Notes: generated from the sequence alone by a model not told the origin. A stretch of 64,000 nucleotides of DNA from Flavobacteriales bacterium (GCA_027491215.1 JAIXWP010000070.1:36713-100712); one strand, 5' to 3'; positions 8,393-17,983 are shown, counted from the first letter of the stretch. A program made the numbers and translations.

Positions 8393-10447
8393 ATGGCAAT
8401 GATCGAAAAAATCAGGAACCAGAAATGGCTCGTGATCACAGTAGTAGGTTTAGGTCTCATCCTATTTTTGGTAACGGGACTAATCCAGAACATTGATAAA
8501 TTATCATCTGATTCTATTGGAGAAATTGATGGTGATGAAATCTCTGCTCAAGAATGGATGGCTGCAGTAGAGCAGCAAAAAGTATTGTTCAACTATTCAG
8601 GTAATGAAAGCAGTTTGAGCAATGACACTTGGAACAATCTTGTGGAAAGCAAGCTCATGAAAGATGAGTTTGATGCAATTGGATTGACCGTAACGGAAGA
8701 AGAGTACGACCAAATCGTATTTGGTGAAATGCTTTCTCCATTCGTTAAGCAAACCATTTATGGTGGACAAGATTCTGCTTCTGTAAGAGAGCAAATGCGT
8801 ACCAATTTTGATGGTATGGAGCCTGCTCGTGCTGAGGGTTGGAAAAAACTTATCACTCAAAAGCGTTTGAAAGAGAAGTATGACTTGATGGTGAAGCGTG
8901 GTTTGTATGCGAACAACCTTGATGGTAAGTGGGCATTCAAGCAGCAAGCTGACAAAGTAAATATCTCTTACGTTGTTAAGACGTACGCTGAAATTCCAGA
9001 CAGCACTATCACTTGGACTGAAAGCGATCTTAAGAGCTACTATAACAAGCACAAAAACGATCGTGAATACAAGCAAGAGACTAGCCGCACAGTGGAATAC
9101 ATTAAGTTTCCTGTTCAGCCAAGCTCAATGGATAGCGTTTCTATCCGTGAGAGTTTAACTACGCTTGCTACAACATTCAGAACAGCTACAAACGATTCAG
9201 CTTACGCTGCGGAGAATACTTCAGTAGGTTCTATACCAACTATGAAGTATCACTCAGGTGCTTTCCCAGAGCCTTTCAACACACAAGTATTGAATGATTC
9301 AATGGGTAAAATCGTTGGTCCATTTGCATTCAATGGCAAAATGAGCATCGCTAAAGTAACCAAGCGAATGAACGAAGTTGACTCCGTAAAGGCTCGTCAC
9401 ATTTTGATCAAAGCAGATCGTAAAGATGCTGGAGCATTGGCTATTGCTAAAGCAAAGGCTGACTCAATCAAGAATGTAATCGCTAAAGAAAATAACTTCG
9501 AAGCAATGGCTGCGCAATTCGGTTCGGACGGAACTAAGAACACCGGTGGTGATCTTGGTTGGTTTGGTCGTGGTGCAATGGTTAAAGAATTCGAAGACGC
9601 ATCATTCAATGGTAAGTTGAAGCAGTTGCAAACTGTTACTACTGACTTCGGTGTTCACGTTTTGGAAATCACAGAACAGAAGAGTGCAGTAGCGAAGGTT
9701 GCAGTTATTGAGCGTCGTATTGAGCCTAGCGCTGGTACACGTAAGGGTGCATATAGCTTGGCAAGCGAGTTCTCTATCAACTTTGCAGACACTGCGGCTT
9801 TTAGAGCGGCAGCGGATACATTGAACGGTGGAACTCCAATTATCCCAGCACAAAATATTCGTCCAAACAGCACAACTGTTAGTGGATTGCAAGATGGATA
9901 CTCTGTTGTATCATGGGCTTATTCAGCTGACTTGGGTGAAGTATCTCAACCAATGTTGATTGGTACAGATTACATCATTGCTGCTCTAACAGAAGTGAAA
10001 GAGCGCGGTGTTCCAACGCTTGATAACGTTCGTGAGAAAATGGAAGTTGAAGTAATCAAGGAAAAGAAAGCTGAGAAGTACATGGAAATGATGAAGTCTG
10101 GTAGCCTTCAAGAAATCGCTACTGCTATTTCATCAACCGTTAAAAATGCTGAGAACATCACACTTCGTAGCGGTAACATTCCAAACAGTGGAGTAAGCCA
10201 ACAAGAATATGAAGTGATCGGTATCGCATTTGGATTAAAGAAAGACTTCATCTCTTCTCCAATCCAAGGAAAGGGCGGTGTTTATGTGATCCAAAAGACT
10301 TCAGATGTAGTTGAAGGTGTTACCACTGATAACTATACTGCTGATCGCGATGGTTTGATGACAAACCTTCAAAACAGAGCAGCAATGGCAGTATTCAATT
10401 CATTCAAAGAAGAAGCTAAAATCGAGGACAATCGATTTGAAAGATAA
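8393..10447 (+). CDS. PpiD/SurA-like periplasmic peptidyl-prolyl isomerase
   Basis: The 684-residue protein has one N-terminal transmembrane anchor (about 12-30, VITVVGLGLILFLVTGLI), a SurA_N-type chaperone region, and one parvulin (PpiC) domain at about 330-425 that contains ARHILIKAD, FEAMAAQFGSDGTKNTGGDLGWFGRGAMV and FGVHVLEI. It should help fold proteins crossing the periplasm toward the outer membrane. The long C-terminal part resembles a second, degenerate parvulin domain. The start was placed at ATG 8393; an earlier in-frame GTG at 8333 would add 20 residues ahead of the anchor. The codon choice is rich in the preferred codons of abundant proteins. A strong terminator follows. Confidence 0.88.
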   Translation: MAMIEKIRNQKWLVITVVGLGLILFLVTGLIQNIDKLSSDSIGEIDGDEISAQEWMAAVEQQKVLFNYSGNESSLSNDTWNNLVESKLMKDEFDAIGLTVTEEEYDQIVFGEMLSPFVKQTIYGGQDSASVREQMRTNFDGMEPARAEGWKKLITQKRLKEKYDLMVKRGLYANNLDGKWAFKQQADKVNISYVVKTYAEIPDSTITWTESDLKSYYNKHKNDREYKQETSRTVEYIKFPVQPSSMDSVSIRESLTTLATTFRTATNDSAYAAENTSVGSIPTMKYHSGAFPEPFNTQVLNDSMGKIVGPFAFNGKMSIAKVTKRMNEVDSVKARHILIKADRKDAGALAIAKAKADSIKNVIAKENNFEAMAAQFGSDGTKNTGGDLGWFGRGAMVKEFEDASFNGKLKQLQTVTTDFGVHVLEITEQKSAVAKVAVIERRIEPSAGTRKGAYSLASEFSINFADTAAFRAAADTLNGGTPIIPAQNIRPNSTTVSGLQDGYSVVSWAYSADLGEVSQPMLIGTDYIIAALTEVKERGVPTLDNVREKMEVEVIKEKKAEKYMEMMKSGSLQEIATAISSTVKNAENITLRSGNIPNSGVSQQEYEVIGIAFGLKKDFISSPIQGKGGVYVIQKTSDVVEGVTTDNYTADRDGLMTNLQNRAAMAVFNSFKEEAKIEDNRFER

Positions 10448-10470
10448 TCCTTGAATTAAGGAAAAAGAAA

Positions 10471-10503
10471 AAGGCTTTCTCAATTGAGAAAGCCTTTTTT
10501 TAT
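10471..10503. terminator. bidirectional intrinsic terminator
   Basis: A perfect 13-bp inverted repeat (AAGGCTTTCTCAA / TTGAGAAAGCCTT, 10471-10496) is followed by T residues on the plus strand and, with A residues before it, gives a U-run on the minus strand too. It separates the PpiD-like gene from the convergent queA, whose stop codon lies in the T-run. Confidence 0.85.
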
Positions 10504-11705
10504 GGGATTAAAATCGAGCTATCTCCGTAGCTGAGAAAATGGAACTTCTCATCGACAGCCTTCTGATAGACTTCCTTCCACTTTTCACCTATCAAAGCGG
10601 CTACTAGTAAAATGAGAGTGCTTTGCGGTAAATGAAAATTAGTAACCAGTCCTGCTGTTACTCGCACTTTGTATCCTGGAGCCATTAATAGCGCAGTAGA
10701 ACCTACCACCCTCTTTCTTTCGGTCATCTCACACCAATTTATAATTGCTTCAAATGAAGCCTGTATGGTGATGTCTTGAGGCAATTCATATGCATCCCAT
10801 TGTTTTAAATGTAGTTCGGACAGACTATGATTTGTTTCGATCAATTTCACCCCGAGCCAATAAATACTTTCCAGCGTTCTCATGCTAGTGGTGCCGACGG
10901 GGATAATTCTGCCAGAAGTGTCTTTTAATCTAAGAATTACATCTAAGGGTACATCAAAGTACTCTGCGTGCATATCATGTCCTTCTATCGTTTTTGTAGA
11001 CACAGGTTTGAAGGTGCCTGAACCGACGTGCAGGGTTAGCTTTTCATTCTTCACTCCTTTCAATTCGAGATCCGCCAACACTTCTGACGTGAAGTGTAAA
11101 CCAGCAGTGGGCGCGGCTACCGAACCCTCATTTTTTGCGAAAACCGTTTGGTAGCGATCAAGGTCTTCTTCTGTGGCCTTTCTTTCGAAATATGGAGGCA
11201 GCGGTAGTTCTCCTATGTGCTGCATAATTTCCGAAAAACTCACACCACCATTCCACTCGAATTCTACTACAAAACTTGGATCCGTTGCAATTTTTTCTAC
11301 GGATAGAATTATCTCTTGCCCGCTGATCAATATATTTTTGAAGAGCTTGCCTTCCTTCCATTTTTTAGCACCACCGATAAGCGCGTCCCATCGCACGTTG
11401 GAGCGCTGGTCCATGGCTTGCTGGTGTTCCATTTTGTGAGGAGAAAGACAGAAAACTTCTATTTCTGCACCAGTTTCCTTTTGAAAATGTAGGCGTGCAG
11501 GAATGACCTTCGTTTCGTTCAAAACCAAGGTGTCATTTGGCTTGAGATACTGAGATAATTCGGTAAAATGAGAAGGGATGATCTCACCATTTACGTAGGC
11601 CATTAATCGCGCTTCTTCTCTTTTAGTGCGCGGAAACTTTGCGATTAGCTCTTCTGGAAGAAAATAAGAATAATTTTCTATTTCGATTTTTTTAGGATCT
11701 ATCAT
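10500..11705 (-). CDS. queA: S-adenosylmethionine:tRNA ribosyltransferase-isomerase
   Basis: This 401-residue enzyme transfers and isomerises the ribosyl group of S-adenosylmethionine onto 7-aminomethyl-7-deazaguanine in tRNA, giving epoxyqueuosine. Family motifs are visible: NYSYFLPEELIAKFPRTKREEARL at the N-terminus, LNETKVIPAR, SVAAPTAGLHFT, LHVGSGTFKPV and YGDSSILIP at the end. It is longer than the roughly 350-residue proteobacterial enzyme, as is common in Bacteroidota. ATG 11705 is preceded by a TAnnTTCG element 4 bases upstream, supporting this start and leaderless transcription. It is a single-gene unit between two terminators. Confidence 0.93.
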   Translation of the reverse strand: MIDPKKIEIENYSYFLPEELIAKFPRTKREEARLMAYVNGEIIPSHFTELSQYLKPNDTLVLNETKVIPARLHFQKETGAEIEVFCLSPHKMEHQQAMDQRSNVRWDALIGGAKKWKEGKLFKNILISGQEIILSVEKIATDPSFVVEFEWNGGVSFSEIMQHIGELPLPPYFERKATEEDLDRYQTVFAKNEGSVAAPTAGLHFTSEVLADLELKGVKNEKLTLHVGSGTFKPVSTKTIEGHDMHAEYFDVPLDVILRLKDTSGRIIPVGTTSMRTLESIYWLGVKLIETNHSLSELHLKQWDAYELPQDITIQASFEAIINWCEMTERKRVVGSTALLMAPGYKVRVTAGLVTNFHLPQSTLILLVAALIGEKWKEVYQKAVDEKFHFLSYGDSSILIP

Positions 11706-11709
11706 GTTG

Positions 11710-11717
11710 CGAAGTTA
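11710..11717 (-). promoter_or_regulatory. -7 promoter element of queA (TAACTTCG)
   Basis: On the minus strand TAACTTCG is followed by CAAC and the queA ATG. The upstream terminator at 11732-11762 lies where a -33 element would be, so the two signals are packed together. Confidence 0.45.
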
Positions 11718-11731
11718 AAACAGAAGGGTAT

Positions 11732-11762
11732 AAAAAAATCGAAGCTGGACGTTTCCAGCTTC
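11732..11762 (-). terminator. intrinsic terminator downstream of the fecR gene
   Basis: Hairpin arms GAAGCTGGA and TCCAGCTTC (11741-11762) are followed on the minus strand by a run of seven T (11732-11738). It ends the sigma/TonB/FecR transcript before queA. Confidence 0.75.
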
Positions 11763-11969
11763 AATTCTAAACCTTAACTAAAACTAACTATACTATCTGA
11801 TGCATCTCTGAAGGATGCTTCATTGTGTGATACTTATCGATTTGTGTAGAGATTAGCTCTACCACTATATTTTTTTTGAGAATTACCGTTGTAATAAATA
11901 GACAACGCGAATATTTAATTTTATTCCTTTAATCTCATTTTATTTTTACCAAAAAAACCTAAAATCAGA
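11763..11969. other. AT-rich non-coding stretch between fecR and its terminator
   Basis: 207 bases with no plausible gene. On the minus strand it would be a long 3' untranslated region of the fecR transcript. A weak hairpin with GCATC / GATGC arms lies near 11800-11817. Nothing else is recognised; a small RNA is possible but not supported. Confidence 0.3.
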
Positions 11970-12782
11970 TTATTTAATTTCAACAATCATGTTATCCTTA
12001 ATGGTGTAGTTCAATCCAAATGGTGCGCAAACTGAGATGAGTGCTTCTTCCAGATTCTTGGAGTTAAATTCACCCACATACACTTTAGAATCAAGATTAT
12101 TACATTGAATTTCAACATTAAATTGTCTTTCAATTTCATTCAAAACATTCACAAGAGGTTCATTTTCGTAAACGAATTTTCCGTCTAGCCATTGATTTCC
12201 TTTCTTGTATGATTTGAAAGCTACCACTGCACCTTTTGAGGCTCTTGCCATCATGCCTGGTGTAATAATTACTTCTTTATCTCCAGATGACACTTTCACA
12301 CGACCCGTTTCGCAAATGACAGAAAGTTCGTTGTTGCGATCACTTACGTCAAAACTGGTTCCAAGTACTTGGACATTTCCGAGGCTCGTTTCTACTGTGA
12401 ACGTGCTCCCTTTCTGCACTTCAAAGAATGCTTGCCCTTTTAATGAGAGCTTTCTTTCCTGTGACCAGTCAGTGTTGTATGAAATCTCAGCTTCTGGCGC
12501 AAGTGTTACTTTCGAATGATCCGGTAATTCTATTGATTGTGAATTTCCCTTCAGGGTTGCAACTACTACAAGTTCATTGTTAGATGGCCAAAAAATGAGC
12601 AATCCCACGAGCAGTGCAATTGCTGCGGCAGCGCTAATTGCCGGCCACATGCGCACTACCTTCTTTTCTTCAGAGGGCAATGCATCTATACGACTTTTAA
12701 TATCCTTCCAAGCATCCTCTTCGGATTTCTTAAAAGGTATCTCCACCCCCCCAAAAAACTTATTATTCTTATGCTGATCCAT
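11970..12782 (-). CDS. FecR-family anti-sigma / sigma regulator
   Basis: The 270-residue protein has a short cytoplasmic N-terminal part (1-45), one transmembrane helix (about 46-65), the periplasmic FecR domain (about 80-180, with SIELPDHSKVTLAPEAEISYN and VQVLGTSFDVSD) and a C-terminal DUF4974 domain (about 200-268). It should hold the ECF sigma factor at 16235-16768 inactive and receive the substrate signal from the TonB receptor through the receptor's periplasmic STN domain. Unusually, it is the last gene of the cluster, 73 bases after the DUF4249 gene; the more common order in Bacteroidota is sigma, FecR, receptor. Confidence 0.88.
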   Translation of the reverse strand: MDQHKNNKFFGGVEIPFKKSEEDAWKDIKSRIDALPSEEKKVVRMWPAISAAAAIALLVGLLIFWPSNNELVVVATLKGNSQSIELPDHSKVTLAPEAEISYNTDWSQERKLSLKGQAFFEVQKGSTFTVETSLGNVQVLGTSFDVSDRNNELSVICETGRVKVSSGDKEVIITPGMMARASKGAVVAFKSYKKGNQWLDGKFVYENEPLVNVLNEIERQFNVEIQCNNLDSKVYVGEFNSKNLEEALISVCAPFGLNYTIKDNMIVEIK

Positions 12783-12810
12783 CTTCTCGTTTTTAAGTCG
12801 ATCGAAGGCT

Positions 12811-12838
12811 TATACACGTATTGCTCGCAACCCCCTAC
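12811..12838 (-). promoter_or_regulatory. candidate ECF-type promoter ahead of fecR
   Basis: On the minus strand GGGGGTT at -35 position is followed, after about 12 bases, by CGTGTATAA, about 30 bases before the fecR ATG. The composition differs from the housekeeping -7 elements and resembles an ECF promoter, which would let the sigma factor raise its own regulator. This is inference. Confidence 0.28.
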
Positions 12839-12855
12839 CGACGATTAAAATATTT

Positions 12856-13608
12856 TTATTCTAAATTCAAATTAATTTCAATTGCATTGATTCCAGTCCA
12901 AAAGCCCTTACCCCCGCTTATGTTGTCGGCACCTTCTGTAATAGTGAGTCCGAGCGCTTGATTCCTCAGGAAGAAAAGAGAGCTATACTCCTCCTCAATG
13001 ATATAAATCGTCAGTCGATGTGCCCCGAAATATTTGAAATCGCTAGCAAAAACAATAAGATTGCTTTCCTCAATTGGGCCGGAAAATGTATTTTGAAACA
13101 ACCCCGACGGCACTCCAAAAGGAATTTCAACAGGATCTGTTTCTAAGCATTCCAGCTTCAAGAGGTAAGAATATCCCTCTTGATTAAGCCAAGAGGTGCT
13201 GTACACCTCTTCAAAAGGATTATCCGCATTTACATTGACTGTTGGTGAACTGGATTCCAAGATTTGGATATTTGGAGGAATGAGCGCAGATGCCTGGCTA
13301 GCAGTATTGCCGAATGCCTCAAGCACCACAATTTCCCCTGCATTGAAATCGAAAGGCACATCATCCCGATAATAGATACCATTTTCGTTTTTCTTTAAAT
13401 ACCACGAAAGCTCATCTTTCTTGATTTCTAACTCAGCATTTTCTACCGGGATTTGATAGCCCTCCTCATCCATCTCAAAATATTGCACAAAAACGCTATC
13501 GGAGTTTGCAATAACATAACCACTCATCACGACCATATTGCGAGGAGTTTCAGGTTCACAGCTAGAAAGACCGAAAACGAATAGTAATATGTAAATTATT
13601 TTTCTCAA
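12856..13608 (-). CDS. DUF4249 outer-membrane lipoprotein
   Basis: This 250-residue lipoprotein has lipobox LSSC (Cys17) and the DUF4249 arrangement: an early strand block (VVMSGYVIANSDSVFVQYFEM), AELEIKKDE, and a C-terminal region with conserved FLRNQ and GFWTGINAIEINL. DUF4249 proteins are partners of TonB receptors in Bacteroidota and probably sit on the outer membrane near the receptor; the bound substrate is unknown. Its ATG overlaps the receptor's stop by 4 bases, so it is co-translated with it. The length is slightly shorter than many family members. Confidence 0.8.
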   Translation of the reverse strand: MRKIIYILLFVFGLSSCEPETPRNMVVMSGYVIANSDSVFVQYFEMDEEGYQIPVENAELEIKKDELSWYLKKNENGIYYRDDVPFDFNAGEIVVLEAFGNTASQASALIPPNIQILESSSPTVNVNADNPFEEVYSTSWLNQEGYSYLLKLECLETDPVEIPFGVPSGLFQNTFSGPIEESNLIVFASDFKYFGAHRLTIYIIEEEYSSLFFLRNQALGLTITEGADNISGGKGFWTGINAIEINLNLE

Positions 13609-16238
13609 AATATGATACTCAATTGTAGTGAAGGAATGAATCCATTCATTTGAATTTCTCGAAGGCTAACTTCCGTTCCGCCTTGATCGTTAATGACCAA
13701 GACATATTGTTTGTCTCGAATATTTTTGCGGTTGTAGACATTAGAAATGCTCGCTTTCCATTCGAAACTCACTTTTTCTCGTTGCATGGTATAGGTGGCT
13801 CCGATGTCCAAACGGTGATAAGGCTTGATTCTCGCGCCATTGATATCACCGTAGACTGGGTAAATAATATTGCTGCCATTTTGCAAAGTCAGTTGTGTAA
13901 TACCATAGTACTGCGTAAAAGGTCTACCGCTGCCGAAAATCCAAGTACTCCAGAAATTCCATTTTTTCCATTTGAACTCATAGTTCATCTTCGCCTCATG
14001 TAATTGATCAAAAGCAGGAGCAATCGCACCCGGCTGATCCAACCCCGGAATATCCATTCTAGAATGTGCTAACGAGTAGCTCACCCACATTTCATGGCGC
14101 TTCCATTCTCTGCGAAGCAAAATATCCACACCTAAAGAATAGCCTGTTCCCGATTGAATATTTCTTCTCGCATTATTTTCAATCCAAAGAATTTGAGAGA
14201 GATCGATTGCTGTTCCAGTATTCTTTTTTAAGTATCCCTCCACATCGAATTGCCATTGATTGAGTGGCACTAAAACCCCAACAACAAATTGATCAGAATA
14301 CAACACTGGAATTTGATCATCACCGCTCAGCATCCATGCGTCTGGCTGATTGAGGAAAAGGCTTTGTTGACTTAATCGATGGACGAATTGATAAACCCTT
14401 CCAACAGAGACTTTGAATAAGATACTATCCGGATTTCCCCAACTGGCATTGGCGCGCCATTCTGGGTACACTTTATTTGTTTTTGAATAATGATTAATAC
14501 GCCCTCCCACACTCCATCGAAGTTCTTCCCATTCATCTACGCGCTCAAAATAAAGCGTACTAATATTTGCAGAGGTACTTATTGTATCTCTTACAATATC
14601 ATCTGAACTACCTGAGTTTATTGATATACCATTGTAGTGTATGCCTCCGTAGTAGGTCGCGTCATTGCTCAAATATTTGAGCTGATAGTCTGTCTTGAAA
14701 TCGTTAAGTCTACTATTCCCTTCTCTAAAAAAACGTTGTGAATCTTGAAACAGATTGTCGAAAAGTGTATCAATCGCATTCAAAGAAGCCACATAACTGC
14801 TGCGGCCAACCTTCAAATCGTGCTTCCATTTTGTGCTCCAATTTCTTGTCCATCCCATACCCAAACCTCTATTTCCCCATTCACTTTCATCGGAGTAGAA
14901 ATATGAATAATTGCCACTTGTAGTTTGTGAGTTGTAAAGAATACCCAATCTGTCTTGGCTGTAGTATCCACTGATAAAGAAGATATCTTTTTCGGTAGGT
15001 CGAAATGTCAATTTTGTGATGGCGTCAGAGAAACTGTAGTCAGCACTTTGACTTGCATCGTTTTGATTTTCGATGAGCACTGAACTATTGTAAACCGTGT
15101 TAAAAAGTTCATTGTAGCTCGGCGAATTCCAAAAATCATTGATTGATCTTCGTGCAGCGATCATGAGCGAAGAATTGTTTTTTGTACCGAGCGGTGTTTC
15201 TAGATAGAGGCCTGCGGCGAGTGGTCCGAGATCTATTCTTGCTCCTGATTGATATCGATTCCCTTCCTTTCCTGTAATTTGAACCAAGCCTCCAACGCGT
15301 GCGTCAACGCGGCCTTCTGCGGCGCTTTTACTGATACGCATATTCTTTACTGCAAGCGGATTGATCGCGCTAATTACACCGAACAAGTGATCCATATGAT
15401 AGATCGTAAATCCATCAAAACTTAACAAGCTTTGGTCTCCCGCACTGCCGCGAATGATTAGTCCGTTGCTCGATTCATTTGTAGCATTGATACCAGGAAG
15501 CAATTGCGCGCTGCGCAATACATCCGCCTCACCCGGACCGTTGATTGATCCAATTACTTGAGGATTCAAAGATTGAATTCCTGCTATTGATCCGCTTTCT
15601 ACTGATGATTTTCCTTTTGCAATGACTTCTGCTGTGGGCAAAAAATCTTTTTTTACTCCAAGCAGTACTGTTGGTTTTCTTTCTCGCTTTAATTTTTTTA
15701 CAGAATGAAAAGCTACTTCATATCCTACATAATAAAAAATAAGCGTGCAGGTATCGCTAGGCAGATCGAGGATTGAGAAATTACCCTGCGCATCACATTG
15801 ATAATATTTCGCGGGATTCAAAAGGCGAATATTTGTGAAGGGTAAAGGCTCGCTTGACTCTCTATCGATTACCGTTCCCTCTATCGTGATAGTCCTTGTT
15901 GAATCGACAATAGGATCTGCTGCTACAAGTGGAATGATAACATACGTTGCACCGACCTTTCTATACCCGAGATTTTTATTTTCTAGTAAAAGAAAAATAA
16001 CATTATCCAATTCTTCATTTGAAACATTGATGGTCACCTTCTCCTTTTCCAAAGCTGCAGCATCGTATGCGAATCGGACATCATAGGAATTTTTTATCGC
16101 CTTAAGAACATCCGAAATTGGTTTGTTTTCGCAAGAATAGGTGATGAGCACTGGAGATTTTTGAGCGAGCAAATTTGTATTGCCAACGGCAATAAAAACA
16201 AGAAAGATGATAGATCGAAAAATGAAAGTAAATCTCAC
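13605..16238 (-). CDS. TonB-dependent receptor with STN signalling domain
   Basis: The 877-residue protein has a signal peptide (1-26), an STN domain (about 30-105, with CENKPISDVLKAIKNSYDVRFAYD), a carboxypeptidase-regulatory-like beta domain (about 117-205), a plug (about 225-325, with GLIIRGSAGDQSLLSFDGF) and a 22-strand-type barrel ending in IF. The STN domain is the part that contacts FecR in transducing receptors, so uptake of the ligand should switch on the neighbouring sigma factor. The ligand cannot be read from the sequence; iron chelate, peptide or sugar are all possible. It overlaps the sigma gene by 4 bases and the DUF4249 gene by 4 bases. Confidence 0.9.
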   Translation of the reverse strand: MRFTFIFRSIIFLVFIAVGNTNLLAQKSPVLITYSCENKPISDVLKAIKNSYDVRFAYDAAALEKEKVTINVSNEELDNVIFLLLENKNLGYRKVGATYVIIPLVAADPIVDSTRTITIEGTVIDRESSEPLPFTNIRLLNPAKYYQCDAQGNFSILDLPSDTCTLIFYYVGYEVAFHSVKKLKRERKPTVLLGVKKDFLPTAEVIAKGKSSVESGSIAGIQSLNPQVIGSINGPGEADVLRSAQLLPGINATNESSNGLIIRGSAGDQSLLSFDGFTIYHMDHLFGVISAINPLAVKNMRISKSAAEGRVDARVGGLVQITGKEGNRYQSGARIDLGPLAAGLYLETPLGTKNNSSLMIAARRSINDFWNSPSYNELFNTVYNSSVLIENQNDASQSADYSFSDAITKLTFRPTEKDIFFISGYYSQDRLGILYNSQTTSGNYSYFYSDESEWGNRGLGMGWTRNWSTKWKHDLKVGRSSYVASLNAIDTLFDNLFQDSQRFFREGNSRLNDFKTDYQLKYLSNDATYYGGIHYNGISINSGSSDDIVRDTISTSANISTLYFERVDEWEELRWSVGGRINHYSKTNKVYPEWRANASWGNPDSILFKVSVGRVYQFVHRLSQQSLFLNQPDAWMLSGDDQIPVLYSDQFVVGVLVPLNQWQFDVEGYLKKNTGTAIDLSQILWIENNARRNIQSGTGYSLGVDILLRREWKRHEMWVSYSLAHSRMDIPGLDQPGAIAPAFDQLHEAKMNYEFKWKKWNFWSTWIFGSGRPFTQYYGITQLTLQNGSNIIYPVYGDINGARIKPYHRLDIGATYTMQREKVSFEWKASISNVYNRKNIRDKQYVLVINDQGGTEVSLREIQMNGFIPSLQLSIIF

Positions 16239-16768
16239 AACTCGGTGCCAAGCTTTTCACGCAATATACGCAATACTTTGCTCATGCGCTTTTCAACTGC
16301 CTTTACCGAAAGACCAAGGCGTTCTGCTATCTCCACATACGTGAGATCTTCCATTCTATTCATGAGAAAAACTTCGCGACCGCCCTCTGGTAAAGCAGCG
16401 ATTACCTGACTGATTTTATCATGGTATTCAGACATTTGAAGGAGCTTTTCAGGAGAATCATATTCTCTATCTAGCCCTGGCTTTTTCTGAAATTTATAAA
16501 GAAGTTGTTGTCTCTTTAATTGATTGATCATCACATTTTGTGCGATCGTGTAGAGATAAGCCTTGATAGTACGTTTATCTATTCTATCTCTTGTTTCCCA
16601 AAGCTTTACGAATACATCTTGCGTGATATCTTCGGCCATGTCGACATCCCCACATCGATAGTAAACAAACGATCGAATGGGTTTGAAAAACTCTTTAAAT
16701 GCCTGATGATATTCGGCATCCGTGAGTTGTTCTAATTTTTTATCTGGACGAAAGAGGCTTAATAACAC
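16235..16768 (-). CDS. ECF RNA polymerase sigma-70 factor
   Basis: This 177-residue sigma factor has region 2 at about 28-95 (FVYYRCGDVDMAEDITQDVFVKLWE) and region 4 at about 118-170 (LPEGGREVFLMNRMEDLTYVEIAERLGLSVKAVEKRMSKVLRIL). It belongs to the FecI-like group of Bacteroidota. It starts with GTG at 16768, and its stop overlaps the TonB receptor start (ATGA). It is expected to drive the receptor operon when released by FecR. The divergent hydrolase gene begins about 115 bases away. No -7 element of the housekeeping type is seen before this gene. Confidence 0.9.
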   Translation of the reverse strand: MLLSLFRPDKKLEQLTDAEYHQAFKEFFKPIRSFVYYRCGDVDMAEDITQDVFVKLWETRDRIDKRTIKAYLYTIAQNVMINQLKRQQLLYKFQKKPGLDREYDSPEKLLQMSEYHDKISQVIAALPEGGREVFLMNRMEDLTYVEIAERLGLSVKAVEKRMSKVLRILREKLGTEL

Positions 16769-16860
16769 AATGTACTAGTCAATTGGTAAATCGGTTTATG
16801 GCATTATTGTCAAAAGTATACCGATTGTCACATTTTAGGTGGCGAATATGGCTTAAACTT

Positions 16861-16868
16861 TTACTTTG
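16861..16868 (+). promoter_or_regulatory. -7 promoter element (TTACTTTG)
   Basis: TTACTTTG, the same octamer as at 20024 and 56929, lies 16 bases before the ATG at 16885 and supports that start over an upstream in-frame TTG at 16783. Confidence 0.38.
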
Positions 16869-16884
16869 GCTCAAAACCACTAGT

Positions 16885-17922
16885 ATGCACAAGCTTGGAA
16901 TAACCCTACTTTTTTCTTGTATTCTTATGACGCTAAGCGGACAAGAAGAACTCCTCATTCCGCATCCAGATGGGCATTCGTTGGCAGGAACTCTTGTATT
17001 GCCAAGCGGCACTGGACCGTTTAAGTGCGTGATATTAATTTCTGGTAGTGGGCCACAAAATAGAGACGAGGAGCTTTTGGGTCACAAGCCATTTCAAGTT
17101 ATCTCCGATCATTTATCAAAAACAGGCACTGCTGTATTTCGCTTTGATGATCGCGGCATTGCTAAAAGTACAGGAGACCATGACAAGGCCACAAGTGCTG
17201 ATTTCGCTTCGGATGTGGTCGCGATCTATGATTATTTATCCAAGGACAAAAGAATAAATACCTCTCAAATTGGACTAGCTGGTCACAGTGAAGGCGGAAT
17301 GATTGCGGCAATGGCCGCAGTAAAACGACCAACTGTAGCATTTGTCATTTCTCTTGCTGGCACTGGTGTTTCTGGAAAAGACGTGTTGTTTTTACAGAAT
17401 TTTTTGATTGCAAAAAAAATGGGACTTAATGATGAACAAGCTAAGACACAACAGGAGAATGTGATGCGCCTCATCAACATCATCGAATCTGAATCCGATA
17501 CAGCAGTAGCTAAACAAAAATTAACGGATGCTTTCGATGAGCAATATGGAGCCCAGAAAGAATTCATTCCAAATTATGATGAAATGCGCAAAGGGCAGAT
17601 TGCTTCTATGGGTAGTCCATGGATGCGTTTTTTTGTGACATATAATCCCGCAGATGATTGGAAAAAAGTGAAATGTCCCGTTTTAATTTTGAATGGTGCA
17701 GACGATATACAAGTGATTGCCGATCAGAATATGTCAGCTATTGCTGCTGCTTTAGAAAACGGCGGCAACAGTAATTATCAAATGGTTCTTTTTCCAAAAA
17801 TGAATCACTTGTTTCAATATTGCGAAACTTGTTCCTTGCAAGAGTACAGTACTATTCAAGGTTGTTTTGAATTGGATGTACTCACTGAAATGGAGGAATG
17901 GCTGCGCAAGACTATTCGTTAG
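16885..17922 (+). CDS. secreted alpha/beta hydrolase
   Basis: The 345-residue product has a signal peptide (1-20, ending LSGQ) and an alpha/beta hydrolase fold of the S33/dienelactone type. The nucleophile elbow is GHSEGG with Ser135, the acid is probably Asp273 or Asp274 in NGADD, and His308 lies in MNHLF. RFDDRGIAKSTG is the conserved strand-loop after the oxyanion region (ISGSGPQNRDE). It should hydrolyse esters or small peptides in the periplasm; the substrate is not predictable. The start at ATG 16885 removes 34 residues from a longer open frame and gives a clean signal peptide. Confidence 0.83.
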   Translation: MHKLGITLLFSCILMTLSGQEELLIPHPDGHSLAGTLVLPSGTGPFKCVILISGSGPQNRDEELLGHKPFQVISDHLSKTGTAVFRFDDRGIAKSTGDHDKATSADFASDVVAIYDYLSKDKRINTSQIGLAGHSEGGMIAAMAAVKRPTVAFVISLAGTGVSGKDVLFLQNFLIAKKMGLNDEQAKTQQENVMRLINIIESESDTAVAKQKLTDAFDEQYGAQKEFIPNYDEMRKGQIASMGSPWMRFFVTYNPADDWKKVKCPVLILNGADDIQVIADQNMSAIAAALENGGNSNYQMVLFPKMNHLFQYCETCSLQEYSTIQGCFELDVLTEMEEWLRKTIR

Positions 17923-17983
17923 TCTGTTTAAAAAAATGAGAATTAGCATGTAAAAATGCCTTTAAATAAAAGGGCGCTTTATT

